Shown here: positions 22,457 through 34,042 of the stretch, piece by piece
Position numbering within the stretch: the first letter of the stretch is position 1
How the letters are laid out: each line of letters starts with the position of its first letter
Assembly: GCA_035771175.1 (NCBI GenBank)
Contig: CM069603.1
Span: 16,592,286-16,656,285, forward strand
Reading direction: 5' to 3'
Length of the DNA stretch: 64,000 nt
From: Paratinospora sagittata
Lineage: Eukaryota; Streptophyta; Magnoliopsida; Ranunculales; Menispermaceae
The notes under the pieces: generated by a model
What the model was told of the DNA's origin: nothing
What the model saw: only the letters and a program-made list of their open reading frames with translations
Databases searched by the model: none
Position numbers and translations under genes: made by a program

Positions 22457-23725
22457 CATTAAATCAGTTCTTTCATTTATAAGTTGGAAATCCTAACGTT
22501 TCTAATTCCCTCTTTTGGAGCATCAATTAGAACATATTTTTATCATCTCGGTTTTACTCTTTCAATGAAAACCTAAGATAATAATAACTTATTAAGTTTT
22601 GTGATTTATTTTTAACGACTTCAAAGGTTCTCAATCTCCTTTTGAGTCTCACGATAGCCTAAGTCATATTTTCCTTGTTCCAACCCAAAGTACCCTCTTT
22701 TGGAGCATCTACCTCAAGTCTACGATCATCTAATCCGTGGCCAATGGATCAAAAGAATTAAACTCGAAAAAATATAAATAAACATAAAAAAATTCATTAA
22801 CAAGAATCAATCAATAAAACCTACAACATAGTTTCAAGTTCGAATCAATCTACACTTCTAGATAGAGGATTTAGTTCATAACTAGAAAGATAAAAGCACA
22901 AAATAACATGATGAACATAATTCTAAAACTAGAAAAATCAAGTAGAAGGAAGGGAAAGTGTAGGAAAAATCTTCAATGTCTTCAATCTTGCTCTTCTCCT
23001 CGTTTCCAAACCCTGGTCGTGTTCCCTGCTCTTCACAATATTTTTTCCTCTTCTTTTATGCTTTGAAAACCCTAAAAAATGGTCTTTATATAGCTACAGG
23101 TCCATAGGAAGTCGTCCGAGAAGTGTCCAAGTCGAACTAGGAAAGTTCGCAACAAAATTAAAAAGTTTCTATTTTGAATCGCACATCCACTTTCTTCCTT
23201 GCAGCTCTTCTTCTTGTTCTCCACTCCAAATCAACCACAAGACCATTTCATATTATATTATTTCATGTAAGGAATCCATAGAAACAAACCACGTCCAATT
23301 TGTAGTTGAATTGAGAAAGTTATGGCCAAAACAAAAAAGTCGCGCACTTGGTTTTTGTGCAGCATCGCGGCGCTAGGAATTAGCGGCGCGGCGCCCAGAA
23401 CGTATATTGGCATTTTTTTTTCTTTGTTTTCTCCACTTTTTGACTTGTTTTCTTTATGTATCTTCATTGCATCTTCATGTATCATGTTTTCATCATCCAA
23501 GTTGACTTCAAACACATCTAAACACCTACAAAACAAATCAAAACAAATGATTTAAACACTTATAAGATCAACTAAACCAACTTATAAAATTAAATACCGA
23601 AATAAAGCTATATATATCAAAAGTTGGCTAAACTAACTAATAGACTAAACTAAGATAAACACATCAAATATATGAATAAACTAACCTAAAACTCATCTAA
23701 AACACATCTAAATGTCAACTTATCA
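22421..23725 (-). repeat. LTR copy 2 of the non-autonomous element, truncated
   Basis: Aligns with 19800-21078 by its order of shared blocks (for example CCTCTTTTGGAGCATC in both). It starts at a (TTTA)n tract (22421-22456) that replaces the (AT)n of copy 1. Confidence 0.75.
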
Positions 23726-24932
23726 CTCACTCAAGAACTGATCTATGCTCAAGAAAAACTCACAAGTTTCTCAAAGAGTTTGGAAGATTAGGCGAACTAT
23801 TCTAAAGTATGAATCGAAGATTCAAATGTAGGTGAACTTTTTCTTTTAAAAGATGTTTAAAGCACTCAAGAACTTGTTTAAAACTTGGAAGAATGAAAGT
23901 ATGAAAATCGGCACAAGTTCTAAGAATTTTGCAAAAGTTGCTCTCAAATGAGCAAAGTGTGGTATTTATAGAAAAATACCAATTCGAGGCACAGCGTGTC
24001 TCTGCATTGAAATCTGACAATTTTTAGATTTCCATCCAATGCAAGAACGCGCTCCTTATAAGAGGAACGCGTTCCTTAATATGTCCATTGGGCATAGGAG
24101 CGAGGTTTTTCATTAAGAACCAATGACTTTATAAAAATTCCTATTTTGCCATTTTCTACAGGAGCACGTTCCTTAATCCCTGATAAAAAAAATCCAAGTC
24201 TTGGGAAAAACCACAGGAGCGCGTTCCTCAAACTCTAATAAAAAAAATCTGATTCTCGGGAAAAAGCATAGGAGCGCAATCTTTCACATTGAAAGTGACT
24301 GAAACACGATTTTTTTGATCAAAATGAGTTTAAGACGTTGTCAAACATATAAACCAACTTTGAAAACATTTTGGACAAGATTAAAACATAATTGGTGAAG
24401 ATAAATACGTGTAAGCCAATCGATTCATATAGATAATCAAGACGTTCGATATAATACACGTAAAACGACAAAATCCATGCAAAGTTGGTAATATGAGTGC
24501 ATGATTAAGAATGATATAGATATGCATGAAAATCAACCCGAACTATATGATTTCATGATAAACATGATAATATATGTGCATGCATGATCAATATCATAGT
24601 AGTATACGTGCATGATTATCTAATAACCTATATGCAAATGTAATAATGATATGTGCATCATTTTGAAAAGATACAAGTTAATACCGTGATTGGAACAAGT
24701 AAAGATTACTCTACAACAATAAGATTCTAGACAAAAGATTACAAACTTGAAGCTCTTGAATCTTAGCGCTTTATTGTTCCATCCACACGCCTTGACAAGA
24801 CAGTTAAATCCATATAATATAACAGGTTAGCACTGAAACAACTCAGTCAAAGACATTAGTACCGTGATTGTATTATTTGTTAGCATTAAAACGCTTTAGA
24901 GTATACTAAGTGAAAAACCACTTAAGTCAACA

Positions 24933-25457
24933 TCTTTTTTATCATAAGTTCTTCCTAAAGTCTTCATTTCATTTAAGTTCTTCGTAAATCGTGCAATAAC
25001 TTTTACTATGTTCTCGGTTTCCTCCATCCTATAGGTCTCATAAGTTTCGGCTAACATTTGAAGTCTAGCCCTTTTGACTTGCAAAGTTCCTTCATAAGTT
25101 ACTTTGAGTCTTTCCCAAATTTCCTTGGCTATTTCACACGCACTAATCCTATTAAACTAATCAACCGATAAACTGCAAAACAATATGTTTACAGCTTGAT
25201 TGTTGAACAACTCTTTTTTTATTTTCCTTAACTGTCCATTCTTCTAAATCCTGAAGTACAGTTTTACCGTCAACTACTTTTGTAGGTGCTGGACAACCGT
25301 TCATCACAACATCCCACATTTCTAGATCTTGGGCTCTAAGATAAAATCTAAACCTAGTTTTTCAATGGAGATAGTTTTCTCCTTTGAATAAAGGTGGTCT
25401 GTTGGTGGAGTTTCCTTCACCATGGGTTGCAATGTCTTTAAGATTTTGACCTGCCAT
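24933..25457 (-). pseudogene. Sirevirus-like copia gag, truncated
   Basis: Start ATG at 25457 (MAGQNLKD). A PPLFKGENY block and an LRAQDLEMWDVVMNG block are the N-terminal Gag signature of Sirevirus/Tork-type copia elements. An EIAKEIWERLKVTYEGT block (UBN2-like) and a helical RMEETENIVKVIARF segment follow after a frameshift and stops around 25150. The reading then runs without any gap into the start of the LTR at 24932. The zinc knuckle, protease, integrase and RT are all missing. The junction falls in an AAAAAAGATG stretch that resembles a polypurine tract. Confidence 0.7.
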
Positions 25458-25497
25458 GATCAATATCAATCAAAGATTCGAAGAACTTTTGATTGGT

Positions 25498-25516
25498 AAC
25501 CCGCTCTAATACCGAT
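25498..25516 (-). other. iMet-type primer-binding site
   Basis: On the minus strand it reads ATCGGTATTAGAGCGGGT immediately after the LTR end at 25517, close to the TGGTATCAGAGC consensus. It lies about 40 bp from the gag start. Confidence 0.7.
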
Positions 25517-27194
25517 TGTTGGCCCGAAAATGTCCAAGAAGGGTGTGAATTGGACAATGGTTTAGGTTTTAAAAACTTAACAAAACAGATTTACAGTTGA
25601 AGCAAGACAGTTGCAGTTAATAAACATAAATGATAAAGAACAGTTAAAGGACCAATCAATCAGTAAAGTACGCAAAAATTTAAAGTGGTTTGGCTCCTGC
25701 CTACCTAATCTCCCCGATTAGGATATTGTCAAAACTCCACTATCGAATCCTCTTACGGGTGAGGATCAAATTGTTACAGCCTTTCTCAACTTCACGGGTA
25801 TGAGAAAAATCGTTAACCACTTGAGCAACACTTGCTCAACCTCAGTGGCATACATCGTCACCAAAGTGAATCAAATACAAGTTTGAGAGTTTGATTCTTT
25901 TACCAAGAATTAAAGAAATACTTATAGAGCAAATAATGAACCTCAGACCAACACTAATTCAGCTATGAATGTATGATTATGCTCAGCTGAAAGTGAGAGG
26001 TTTTTGGTCCTCCTTCCTTCAATGGATTTTGAAAGATATGATAGTGAAGAATAACTAATCCATAAGGTGATTTCGAATAAGAGTTATTTCAAAGTATTTT
26101 TGCACTACTTTTCACAAAAATATCAAACTAACTTTCAAAAAGTTTTTGTGAAAATCTTGTTTATTTTCTTGTTGTCTGTTCAACGGCTCAAAGTGATATA
26201 CTTATATAGAGAGCTTTGAAATTCAAACTTTTAAAAAGTTTTGGTGCTTGATTAGAATTTCAAATCAAATGTGCAAATTGTTTCATCAAACTGTATATGT
26301 TCAGACAGTTTGAGAAAACCTGAAGCATCTGTGCAATCACAATAGTAGAAGGTTTCAAAAATAACACAGGTTGATAGTTTTTTCAGAACTTTTGTTAGTG
26401 TCGAATTAGCATCCTGAATTACATTGTTATGAAAAATAGACTTTTTGTCAACTTATTTTGGGAGGGCGCTAATGCTACATTAGCATCTGATGGGTTTATA
26501 TTTCAGAAACCCAGAAGTTTATGGAGGGCGCTAATACTCAATTAGCGTCCTAATGGCAACTGTTGGTTTTTCTAGGTTGGTTTGATAAGGGTGCTAATAC
26601 TCAATCAGTGTCCTGATTAGAATGATGAACACTTAAACCCAAAAACCATCAGGGCCCTGATGGCCCATCAGTGTCCTGTAGATTTAACTTGATATTAAGT
26701 GACTAGCCACTGCGTTAGCGTCGTGATGTCCCATCTGCGTACTAAAAGACACTGAAAAACAATTTTCTTGAAAATTGATTTTTTCAAAACTTGATCAAAT
26801 CAAATTAACACTTAAGCTTTTTGGGCCAAACCAAACATTTAGAAATCATGTAATTTGTCTAAATATGAGCAGAAAAATCTTCGAATTGAATCGATTAAAC
26901 TCATTTTCTATGAGATAGAAAATCTTTTGAAAACTTATAATAAATCATGGAAAATTCATGAAGTGAATGATTTGCTAAATCAGATAATGAGTGACATTCT
27001 ACCGTTCTAAATCATTCTAATTACATAATATTTAATTCCTGAATATATATATATAGTTTTTATCTTGATCACGAGCTTGACTTCCTTTCTACCATGATTT
27101 GAGTGAAGTATCTATGCATCATCATGTATTCAATATACATAGGAATGTGGTTTGTTGATCATCAAAATATATTTTCTCATATACGAGACATGAG
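25517..27194 (-). repeat. Sirevirus-like 5' LTR, right end lost
   Basis: Starts TGTTGGCCCG on the plus strand, the LTR's 3' end. It carries a run of hairpin-forming repeats (26460-26740) built from GGGCGCTAAT and ATTAGCGTCC. It is cut at about 27194, where Tat-like protease/pol sequence begins. Confidence 0.65.
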
Positions 27195-27900
27195 GGTTAT
27201 TGGAATAATATACATCATCGAGCCTTATTCAAACGTTTCTTTATCTGGCCCTAAATACATCGCATTCAAAGGTAGAGAATAACCTCCAATTTCTAGTGGC
27301 CTATCCCGTTCAGGTCCTCTCGATCTCCATGTAGCGTTGCACCTTTATTGCAAGTCGGTCGCGCTTTCTAGAGGGCCAATACGTAACATTCCCTTCCATC
27401 TTTTTGATTACCTCCCACGATCCCGATTCCTTCTCCTGTGGGGAACTTCATGGTCAGGTGATATGTTGAAGCCACTGCTCATAATGGCTCATAATGTGTT
27501 AAGGGTCGGGCGTCCGATGATCCCATTGAAAATAGAAGGGTAGTCCACTACAAGAAAATTAGTCATGACTGTGGACTGAAATGGGTAATCACCTGCCATT
27601 AGGGGAAGAGTTATCATCCCCTCGGGCCTAACTAAGTCGCCGACAAATCAAATCAAGGGGGTCATTGACGGCTGCATGCGTGAGTCCCTTATGCCTGTGC
27701 GTTTGAAGGTCGACCTAAATAGTATGTCTGTCAAACTTCCCCCGTTGACTAATAGTCTGTGAACCTTGTGGTTCACGATGTCCAAGGTTACATCCAGGGT
27801 GTCCTCGTGCGTCTTCGTCAGTGAACGTGATGACAAGCGGATCCTTCAGTGGTTATTTTCTCAGGTTGAAGGTGAAGTGTGAGTCGAGAGGCGAGTTTTA
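27195..27900 (-). pseudogene. Tat-like gypsy protease region
   Basis: Minus-strand reading with several frameshifts. The segment 27836-27648 has the protease core of Tat-lineage elements (DVTLDIVNHKVHRLLV), but where the family has Asp-Asn-Gly-Ser this copy has VNGGS, losing the catalytic Asp. Further downstream a NFLVVDYPS...FNGIIGRPTLN block is the typical link between protease and RT in this lineage. It stops at about 27195 against a Sire-like LTR. Confidence 0.7.
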
Positions 27901-27933
27901 TGCCTCGCGGGCGTATGCTTTCCTCGCCTTGTT

Positions 27934-29440
27934 CTAATTGCTGCCAAGGACCAATCCGCCCATGGTGGTGTGGATTTTTGCGACCAGTCGTGGAGGTCGG
28001 GGAAGTATGTCCCTGTTTGCCGAAGAGTTTGCCTTGTTCGTAGTGTACTCCCTCAGCTCTCCTCGACTGATCAAGTTTTCGATCTGATCCTTCAAGTCAT
28101 AATAGTCTGCGGTGGTGTGGCAATGGTCGCAGTGGTACCTGCAGTACTTAGTCTGGTCTCTCTGTTCCGCCTCTGCTCTTATGGTGTGCGCGGGGGGGTG
28201 GGGGGGCGTTGAAGGTTTTAGCGTTGTGTTGTGAGACTTGCTCAACAGGGATGGTGAGTAGGGTGCATGCCAACATAACTTGTAAGGGTCGGGGATCCCC
28301 TTGTGTGCGCCTAGTGTTTTCCAAGCCCTTTCCCTTTTCTTCTTTCTTCTTTCTTCTTTCTTTTCTTCAAGGGTGCCTCGTCTTTGGTCTGGACGTTCCT
28401 CACCATCTTCATCTCTTTGGTGTTCATGTACTTCCTGGCACGGATGAGCAGCTCTTCATAGCTTTTAGCCAGGTTCTTGGCTAAAAACCACCATAATCTG
28501 CTTGCTTGGAGCCCCGCCATCATGGCGGTCAGTGCTACGTTGGGTGAGTATCCTTTCACCTGAGATGCCTTATGTGTAAAGCACGAAATATAGTTCTTAA
28601 GGGTTTCATCTTTCCCTTGCTTAACTAAAAGAAGGTGTGTGGAAGGTTTCCTCATTTCGTGAAGCCCCACGAATTAACTGATGAACGACCATCCTAGTTG
28701 GTTGAAGGAATGAATTGATTTGGGAAGTAACCCCTAAAGCCAACTTAAGGTTGCGATGGTTAACACATGCTGGAAAGCCAGACAAAGGGTCTAATCAGTT
28801 GCTCTGTATAGCTTTATCCAAGACTTGTACTTAGTCGGGTGGTTGATCGGGTCCTTTTCCCCATCGTACAAGGCTTTTTAGGGAATTTTGATTCGATCGA
28901 GCAAAGTTGCATTTTCGATCTCCTCCACGAAGGACGACTGAGCTCTTGATCCTTCAGCGGCCTGGATAGTTTGGGGCTGATTCCCTATCATCATGGTTAT
29001 CGTGTCTAGTTGATGGGCGGTGTTAGGAGCCCTTGCGTTCAGCAGACCTCTCTGTACATTGACCAGGGTTGAGATGTTTTCTTGCATATCTCACAGCTGG
29101 TCTTCGATATCGTTGGGAGGGAACTCCCTGTTGCTCGACTCCTAGATGCGGGAGGCGGACTGTTATTCCATAATTAGCGGACCTGGATGACTTTGCTCGT
29201 CTTGTGCTGCTAAACCTCGGGCGGGCTTCATAACGCTTGCATCTCAGTGTTTGTTTCCTAACGCTGAGGATTCACCTCTGGCAGGCGCGGTGGGATGGGC
29301 TTGTTCGATCCGTTCCAGGATTCCTGCCATTCGGTTGGCATCCTCAACCATCGTTCCCATCCTTTGCTCTATGCTTCCAAGTCACAACTTAGTGGTTTGA
29401 TACCCTGAGGCGACTTGGGGGTGAAGGCAGGGTGTATTGC
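27934..29440 (-). pseudogene. Tat-like gypsy gag
   Basis: Minus-strand blocks in order: a leader-proximal helix region (29087-28880), LDRIKIP...YDGEKDP near 28900, a capsid helix block (28670-28311) ending in a lysine-rich run, and a modified CCHC-like box KYCRYHCDHCHTTADYYDL (28150-28080) followed by LKDQIENLISRGEL. This box and tail are characteristic of Tat/Ogre-type Gag. Frames change at about 28870, 28690 and 28270, so it is dead. It lies between its primer site at 29543 and the protease. Confidence 0.75.
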
Positions 29441-29542
29441 GATGGAGTTTACAAACAAATTCTAGGTTCGCAACTTCCTCCTGAGGGGGCTGAACGTTGT
29501 TTGTTCTTATGATGTTCGGGCAACGGACTTTAAAAATCGTTC

Positions 29543-29560
29543 CCTACAGACGACGCCAAA
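29543..29560 (-). other. Tat-type primer-binding site
   Basis: On the minus strand it reads TGGCGTCGTCTGTAGGGA just after the LTR end, matching the TGGCGCCGTCTGTGGGA usual for Tat elements with two or three transitions. Confidence 0.75.
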
Positions 29561-29805
29561 TTTTTCAGCCAAAACTCTCATGCATCTAACCTCGGGCCGA
29601 TGTTGGCTGACCGAATATCAAGATTGTTTGCACCTCTTTCGAATCTTCCTGGCAAGATCGCCTAGCTCCGGACCAGCAAAGGTGATGAGACCGGGTGGAG
29701 TTCATTGAAACCACTCTGATGTCTAAGTTAGATACTGTAAGAGAATAAAGTAGAAGTATGTAGAGATGGAGGTTTAGTGCATACCAGTTTCTGAAGAATG
29801 AGGTA

Positions 29806-31600
29806 TGTTGCTTATTGTGCACACTTTTAAGTGAAGAAAGAGATGCATGAATGCATTCTTTGAATTATAAACCAATGAAATGCAACATAAATATACCTTA
29901 GACATAAAATAGATAATGCAACAAATTATATGTGTAAACTAGGGTAAATGATGTAGTAAATACAATAAGTAATAAACTTGGGGGAGTCCCAAGGTCGAAC
30001 CATAAGGATTGGGATGGGGTCCTAAAACTATGGTTTGCTACAAGTGATTATAAAACATGAAAAATGAGAAAAAGACAAAATATGAGTTAAGTGAGAATAC
30101 GAATGATAAATTATAATGTAAGGAACAATAATGAGATGGAAAGTTAAGGCATTAGAGTAGGCCCAATCCTTCTCTCTCTTAGTCCTTATTGAGTAAAATG
30201 ATTAGGGGTAGAAACAACTAAAGAGTTTTTCCACCCACAAAGATAAATCTTTAAGCCCAAATATATTAAAAAAGTAGTGTTCTCCCACAAGAGGCATTTA
30301 TCATGAAAATACAAAATAAAACTAGTGTTGTAATGTATATGAAGGCTAGACGTAAATTCTAAGTATGTGAAATACATGATATGGCACATCAAAGAAAACT
30401 ACAAAAAATCACATTACAAGATGAAAATGAAATACCTCAATCTTTCATTAGATTTTGCATAATCAACTATACAAAATACATGATATAATGTATGAAGCTT
30501 AATACAATATCCAATAAAAGCATGAGAGAACACATATGCCAAGTAAATCAAAATATAAGTATTACCCAAGAATTCTCAAGAAGAAAGTAGAGAGGGCTTC
30601 CTCTTAGCCCTAACAAAAGGCTTAGCCTTCCATGGACTTGAAGGCCATAAAAGAACAAAGAATAAAAGAAGTGAAAAATGAAAATAGGAGAAGTAGGAAA
30701 AGTTCTTAAGTGATCAAGGGAGAAAATGAAATAATGGACACCCCTCGTGTGTGGATTTGAGATGATCAAGGGATTAGATGAACCAATAGGAAATGGTCTA
30801 AGGGTGATGTGGATGAAGGGTTCAAATTGCTCGTGCCCTCTTTACCCTTCTTGTATAAGATGGTAGAAAATTCAAATTAAGGGTGAAAGATAACTATGCA
30901 TAGTAAAGAGCATGAGGAAGGGTGTAAATCAAGGAGAATGTGGTGTGTAAGAGAAACTTTCCTTAATGATAATTATGAGAAAAAAAGAAAAGAAATAAGA
31001 GGGGTTAGGACTAAGCTAAAAAGGAAAATGAAGTATGTGGGATTCTTTGGGATACCACTTAACATATCATTATCAAGCTTGGTTCTCTCATAAATTCAAA
31101 CTCATCCCTTACATTTTTCTCAGGATCCGCTACAAGATGATGATGTAGGCTGAAGATGTCTTCATGTGTGTCATGTGTCCTTCTTGACTTGATATTCCTC
31201 CAACTTCCATCGTAATCGTAGATGCTCCTCGCAATTCATAAAATTTCCACTCAAATGATAAATGAATAGGATGATCCATGTGTGATGAAACCAAATAAGG
31301 TGATGACGTCTCAAAATTGATGATCTCGAGGCTCTTAAGCTCACATGCTACAATATGATCAACCTCTCATTACATCTACTTTTCCTACAATCAACACATA
31401 TATCACATAATGAGAAATAAAACTATAATGAACTTGCATGTGATTTGAAAATTACTATATTTGCTTTTCTTTGAAAATGTATGAATTTATGTAACGAATA
31501 AGCCAAACATGTTTTAGGATTAATTATCAAATCCTGAGCCTTAAAATATGATAATGCTCTATTATAAGATAATAATTTAATGTAAAAATAAGCATTATCA
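29806..31600. repeat. Solo LTR nested in the Tat-like LTR
   Basis: 1,795 bp, starting TGTTGCTTATTGTGCAC and ending AGCATTATCA. Flanks are AGGTA (29801-29805) and AGGTC (31601-31605). Its ends resemble those of the element at 19468-23725, so it is probably of the same family. No coding sequence. Confidence 0.65.
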
Positions 31601-31800
31601 AGGTCTCTTTTTATAGGAAGAGGGGAGGTGCTTTGTGCATTTAAAGTTGTGCTCCATTTGCGGGAGTGATTCACGCCTTTCCTCATCAAGAGGTGGCTCG
31701 TCGTTCAATGTCTTGAGATTCGCATTATGCGATATTCAAGTCGTAATCAATGTGTCGAGAATGTTGGAGAGATTCCTTCAACTAAGGTCATAGGTTACCC

Positions 31801-32075
31801 TCGGCTATGGCCAAAAAGAGGGCCTCAGTTGTGGGCGAGAAGAGGCACTCGGCCATGGTCAAGGAGAGGTCCTCGGCCGTGGCCGAGGGGGTCTCTTGGT
31901 TGTGGCCGAGGGGATTCTCAGTCGTGGCTAAGGAAGGCTACTTGGTCGTGGACAAGGGAGCTTTAGTCGAGGGGAGCACCGTCAACCGTGGTCGAGGAGG
32001 CTTCTCGGCCTCGACAGAGGTGACTCCCTCAGTTGTGGCCGACGGGGGGAGTTTCTCGATCAAGGAAGATTCCTC
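31801..32075. repeat. GC-rich minisatellite in the Tat-like LTR
   Basis: About nine imperfect units of roughly 30 bp around the core TCGGCCGTGGCCGAGG. Related units occur in the sibling LTR at 56615-56780 and in the LTR at 35440-35560. Confidence 0.75.
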
Positions 32076-32165
32076 GGTCGAGTTTCCTTCAGGTTGTCCC
32101 TTCAATTTTCCTTTTTTCTTTGTTTTTTCATTCATTCTCTTCTTTGCCTATTTTTTGGCGTAACA

Positions 32166-33288
32166 AACAAATCAAAGAAATTGAATCATAAATGTTTGTT
32201 TCAAATCCCTGGAACAATTACAATGAAGCACAAGATACTACAATTTCAATCAATACATAATATGGAAATAAAGCTCAAGGATTGAGAAAAGCTTACAACC
32301 ATATACCTTTAATGAACCCATATTGCTCATTTGAATGTTGTTGAAAAGCTTGAATGATTGTTGCAAAAGTTGAAGTGCAAGCCGATAAAACAAAAGTTTC
32401 TCTTCAGATTCTTGATTTAAAGTTGATGAGGATAAAGCTTGAAATCAAAATCCCTTTATCACTTGAAATATCTTGTAATGTATCTTCTCAAAAATAAAGA
32501 TGAAAGCTCTAGAGATTTCTTCAAAGTGATGGAACATTTGATTGAAAACTTATAAAGTCTTGTTGAAATTCAAGAACATTGAAAATGATCTCTTCTCAAA
32601 ACTTCAACTTGAAAACACTTGTGTATTGGAAAAATGTGGAGAACAAGAAACATGTGGAGAACAAGATGATGTGCACAAGTTTCCCATTTTGCAAAAGTTG
32701 CTCACATTGAGCCAAGACATGTATTTATAATGAAAATAACTTGAAAAAGTAGGAAGCTCGTTTTCATAAAGTGGCAACACGTTTCTCTTCAAAATAACAA
32801 AAAATCACATTCTGCCAACTTTTAAGGAAACGAGTTTCTGCTTGAGGAAATTTATTTGTCTATTTTCACAATTCTACCAAATTTTAAGGAAACGCGTTTC
32901 CTAAAGTGGAAAAACATTTCTGCTTTTAAGGGCAGAAACTCGTTCTCTTGACAAAAAGGTAGAAAAGCGTTCCAGGAAGTGGAAACGCATTTCTGCGTGT
33001 TTTAGGTGAAAATGCACCAAGGATCAGTGGAAACACGTTCCCGAAAGGGGAAACACGTTTATGCCTGTCCACATAGCAAAAAACTTTGCTTTTCTTGAAA
33101 ATTTCACGTTCAAAACATATTTTCTCGATAGATCAACATTAAACACATTTGAAACCAATTGAATTGAAGTTTAAAACATGTGTTAAACCATTTAAACTTA
33201 AAGTCAAACTTTTGACTTTTTTAGAAAATGGTTGACATTAAAACTTTTGACTTAGTAAAATATGGATACATGCATGGAATGATTAGAA
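32166..33288 (-). repeat. Sirevirus-like LTR fragment
   Basis: Matches the order of the minus-strand Sire-like LTRs: a run of LTR text, a TATTTATA at 32718-32725, then clustered GGAAACGCGTTTCC motifs (32755-33065). Both ends are lost. ORFs here are spurious. Confidence 0.55.
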
Positions 33289-34042
33289 AACCCCCCCCCC
33301 CGACCCCAGACCCCTATCCCACACGAGATAACATGTGGAATGCCACGGCGGGACGCCCTGCATAGGCATCCTCAACCCCCATATCATCCATGGGATGATC
33401 GGGACCCTACAAGCCTTAACCGAATCTCCATAGAGTCCCATCTTAAAACCCAACCTGTTGGTAGCTGTGCAATTTTACTATCTACAACTACACAGTCTCT
33501 ACAATCCACAACTACATAATCATTCCATAAACAAAATAAAACTTCAATATACAAAATGAACACATCACTATGTCAGTCCATCATCATTATAAGTCCAAGT
33601 CTAGGGTCCACCAAAAACCCAATATCAAGTTATAAACACATGATCCCAAAACTATAATCCCAACATCAAGTGAATATACATATACAACCACCCTCACAAT
33701 TCTAATCAAGTTCATGAATTAAGTTTGATAAATATACATATGTACCGAAATAAGAAAACGACATACATATGTATTTACATCCATTCAACACCATACAAAA
33801 ACCACCCCATACTCATGTTGAGACCTATGCTCTATCCTTGGCCAAGTCCTCAACTAATGACAACTCCTTTGCCCTTGTTATGCACTGAAGGTCCTTAAAA
33901 GGGAAATGAGAAAGTAACCCAACGATGCCCAGTAAATAGGGTTCAATCATGTCATCCAATACTCATCGATAAAACCCTTGTATTCATGACAATGCTAATA
34001 AATGAATAAAACATATAACACATAAATATAGCAAGCACTCAA
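33289..34042. repeat. Gypsy LTR fragment beginning with a C-tract
   Basis: Starts at a run of about 13 C (33290-33302), followed by CGACCCCAGACCCC. The style of the text resembles chromovirus LTR ends. It is cut at 34043 by another LTR. No genes. Confidence 0.45.

Larger units (their letters stand above)
19468..23725 (-). mobile_element. Non-autonomous LTR element (LARD-like), TSD CTCAC
   Basis: Begins TGTTATGTGC and ends TTTAAATGTCAACTTATCA-like sequence, with CTCAC at 19463-19467 and 23726-23730. Two long direct repeats (19468-21078, and about 22420-23725) are the LTRs. The second lacks the first 250 bp or so, including the primer-site side. The internal 1.3 kb has no coding sequence. Minus orientation is inferred from a decayed AAGTTTGGA tract beside the LTR at 21079. 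It interrupts the Sire-like LTR and is therefore younger than it. Confidence 0.75.
18408..24932 (-). repeat. Sirevirus-like LTR interrupted by an LTR element
   Basis: On the plus strand it starts TGTTGGCCC and ends AAGTCAACA. Without the nested element (19468-23725 plus one target copy) it is about 2.25 kb, close to the 2,225 bp of the complete LTR at 51625-53849. A minus-strand TATA box (TATAAATA) is at 23963-23970, and a cluster of GGAACGCGTTCC-type motifs lies at 24040-24290. Confidence 0.75.
29561..32165 (-). repeat. Tat-like 5' LTR containing a nested solo LTR
   Basis: Right end GGCGTAACA at 32165. The left end is TTTTTCAGCC, where the sibling at 56169 has TGTTTTAGCC, so the TG is mutated. 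Without the nested 1.8 kb it is about 800 bp, close to the 750 bp sibling. A TTTTTATAG (minus TATA) is at 31610. A GC-rich minisatellite occupies 31801-32075. Confidence 0.75.

Noticed and set aside
23258..23555. Open frames on both strands
   Set aside because: They lie in an LTR copy of the non-autonomous element, and the other copy (20600-20900) does not keep them open.
27547..27562. CACTACAAGAAAATTA, identical to a CACTA transposon terminus
   Set aside because: It lies inside the readable protease/RT linker of the minus-strand Tat-like element, where it encodes part of the NFLVVDY block. No matching opposite end was seen.
31727..32163. Open frames rich in Arg/Pro/Trp or Val/Ala
   Set aside because: Translations of the GC-rich minisatellite in the Tat-like LTR.
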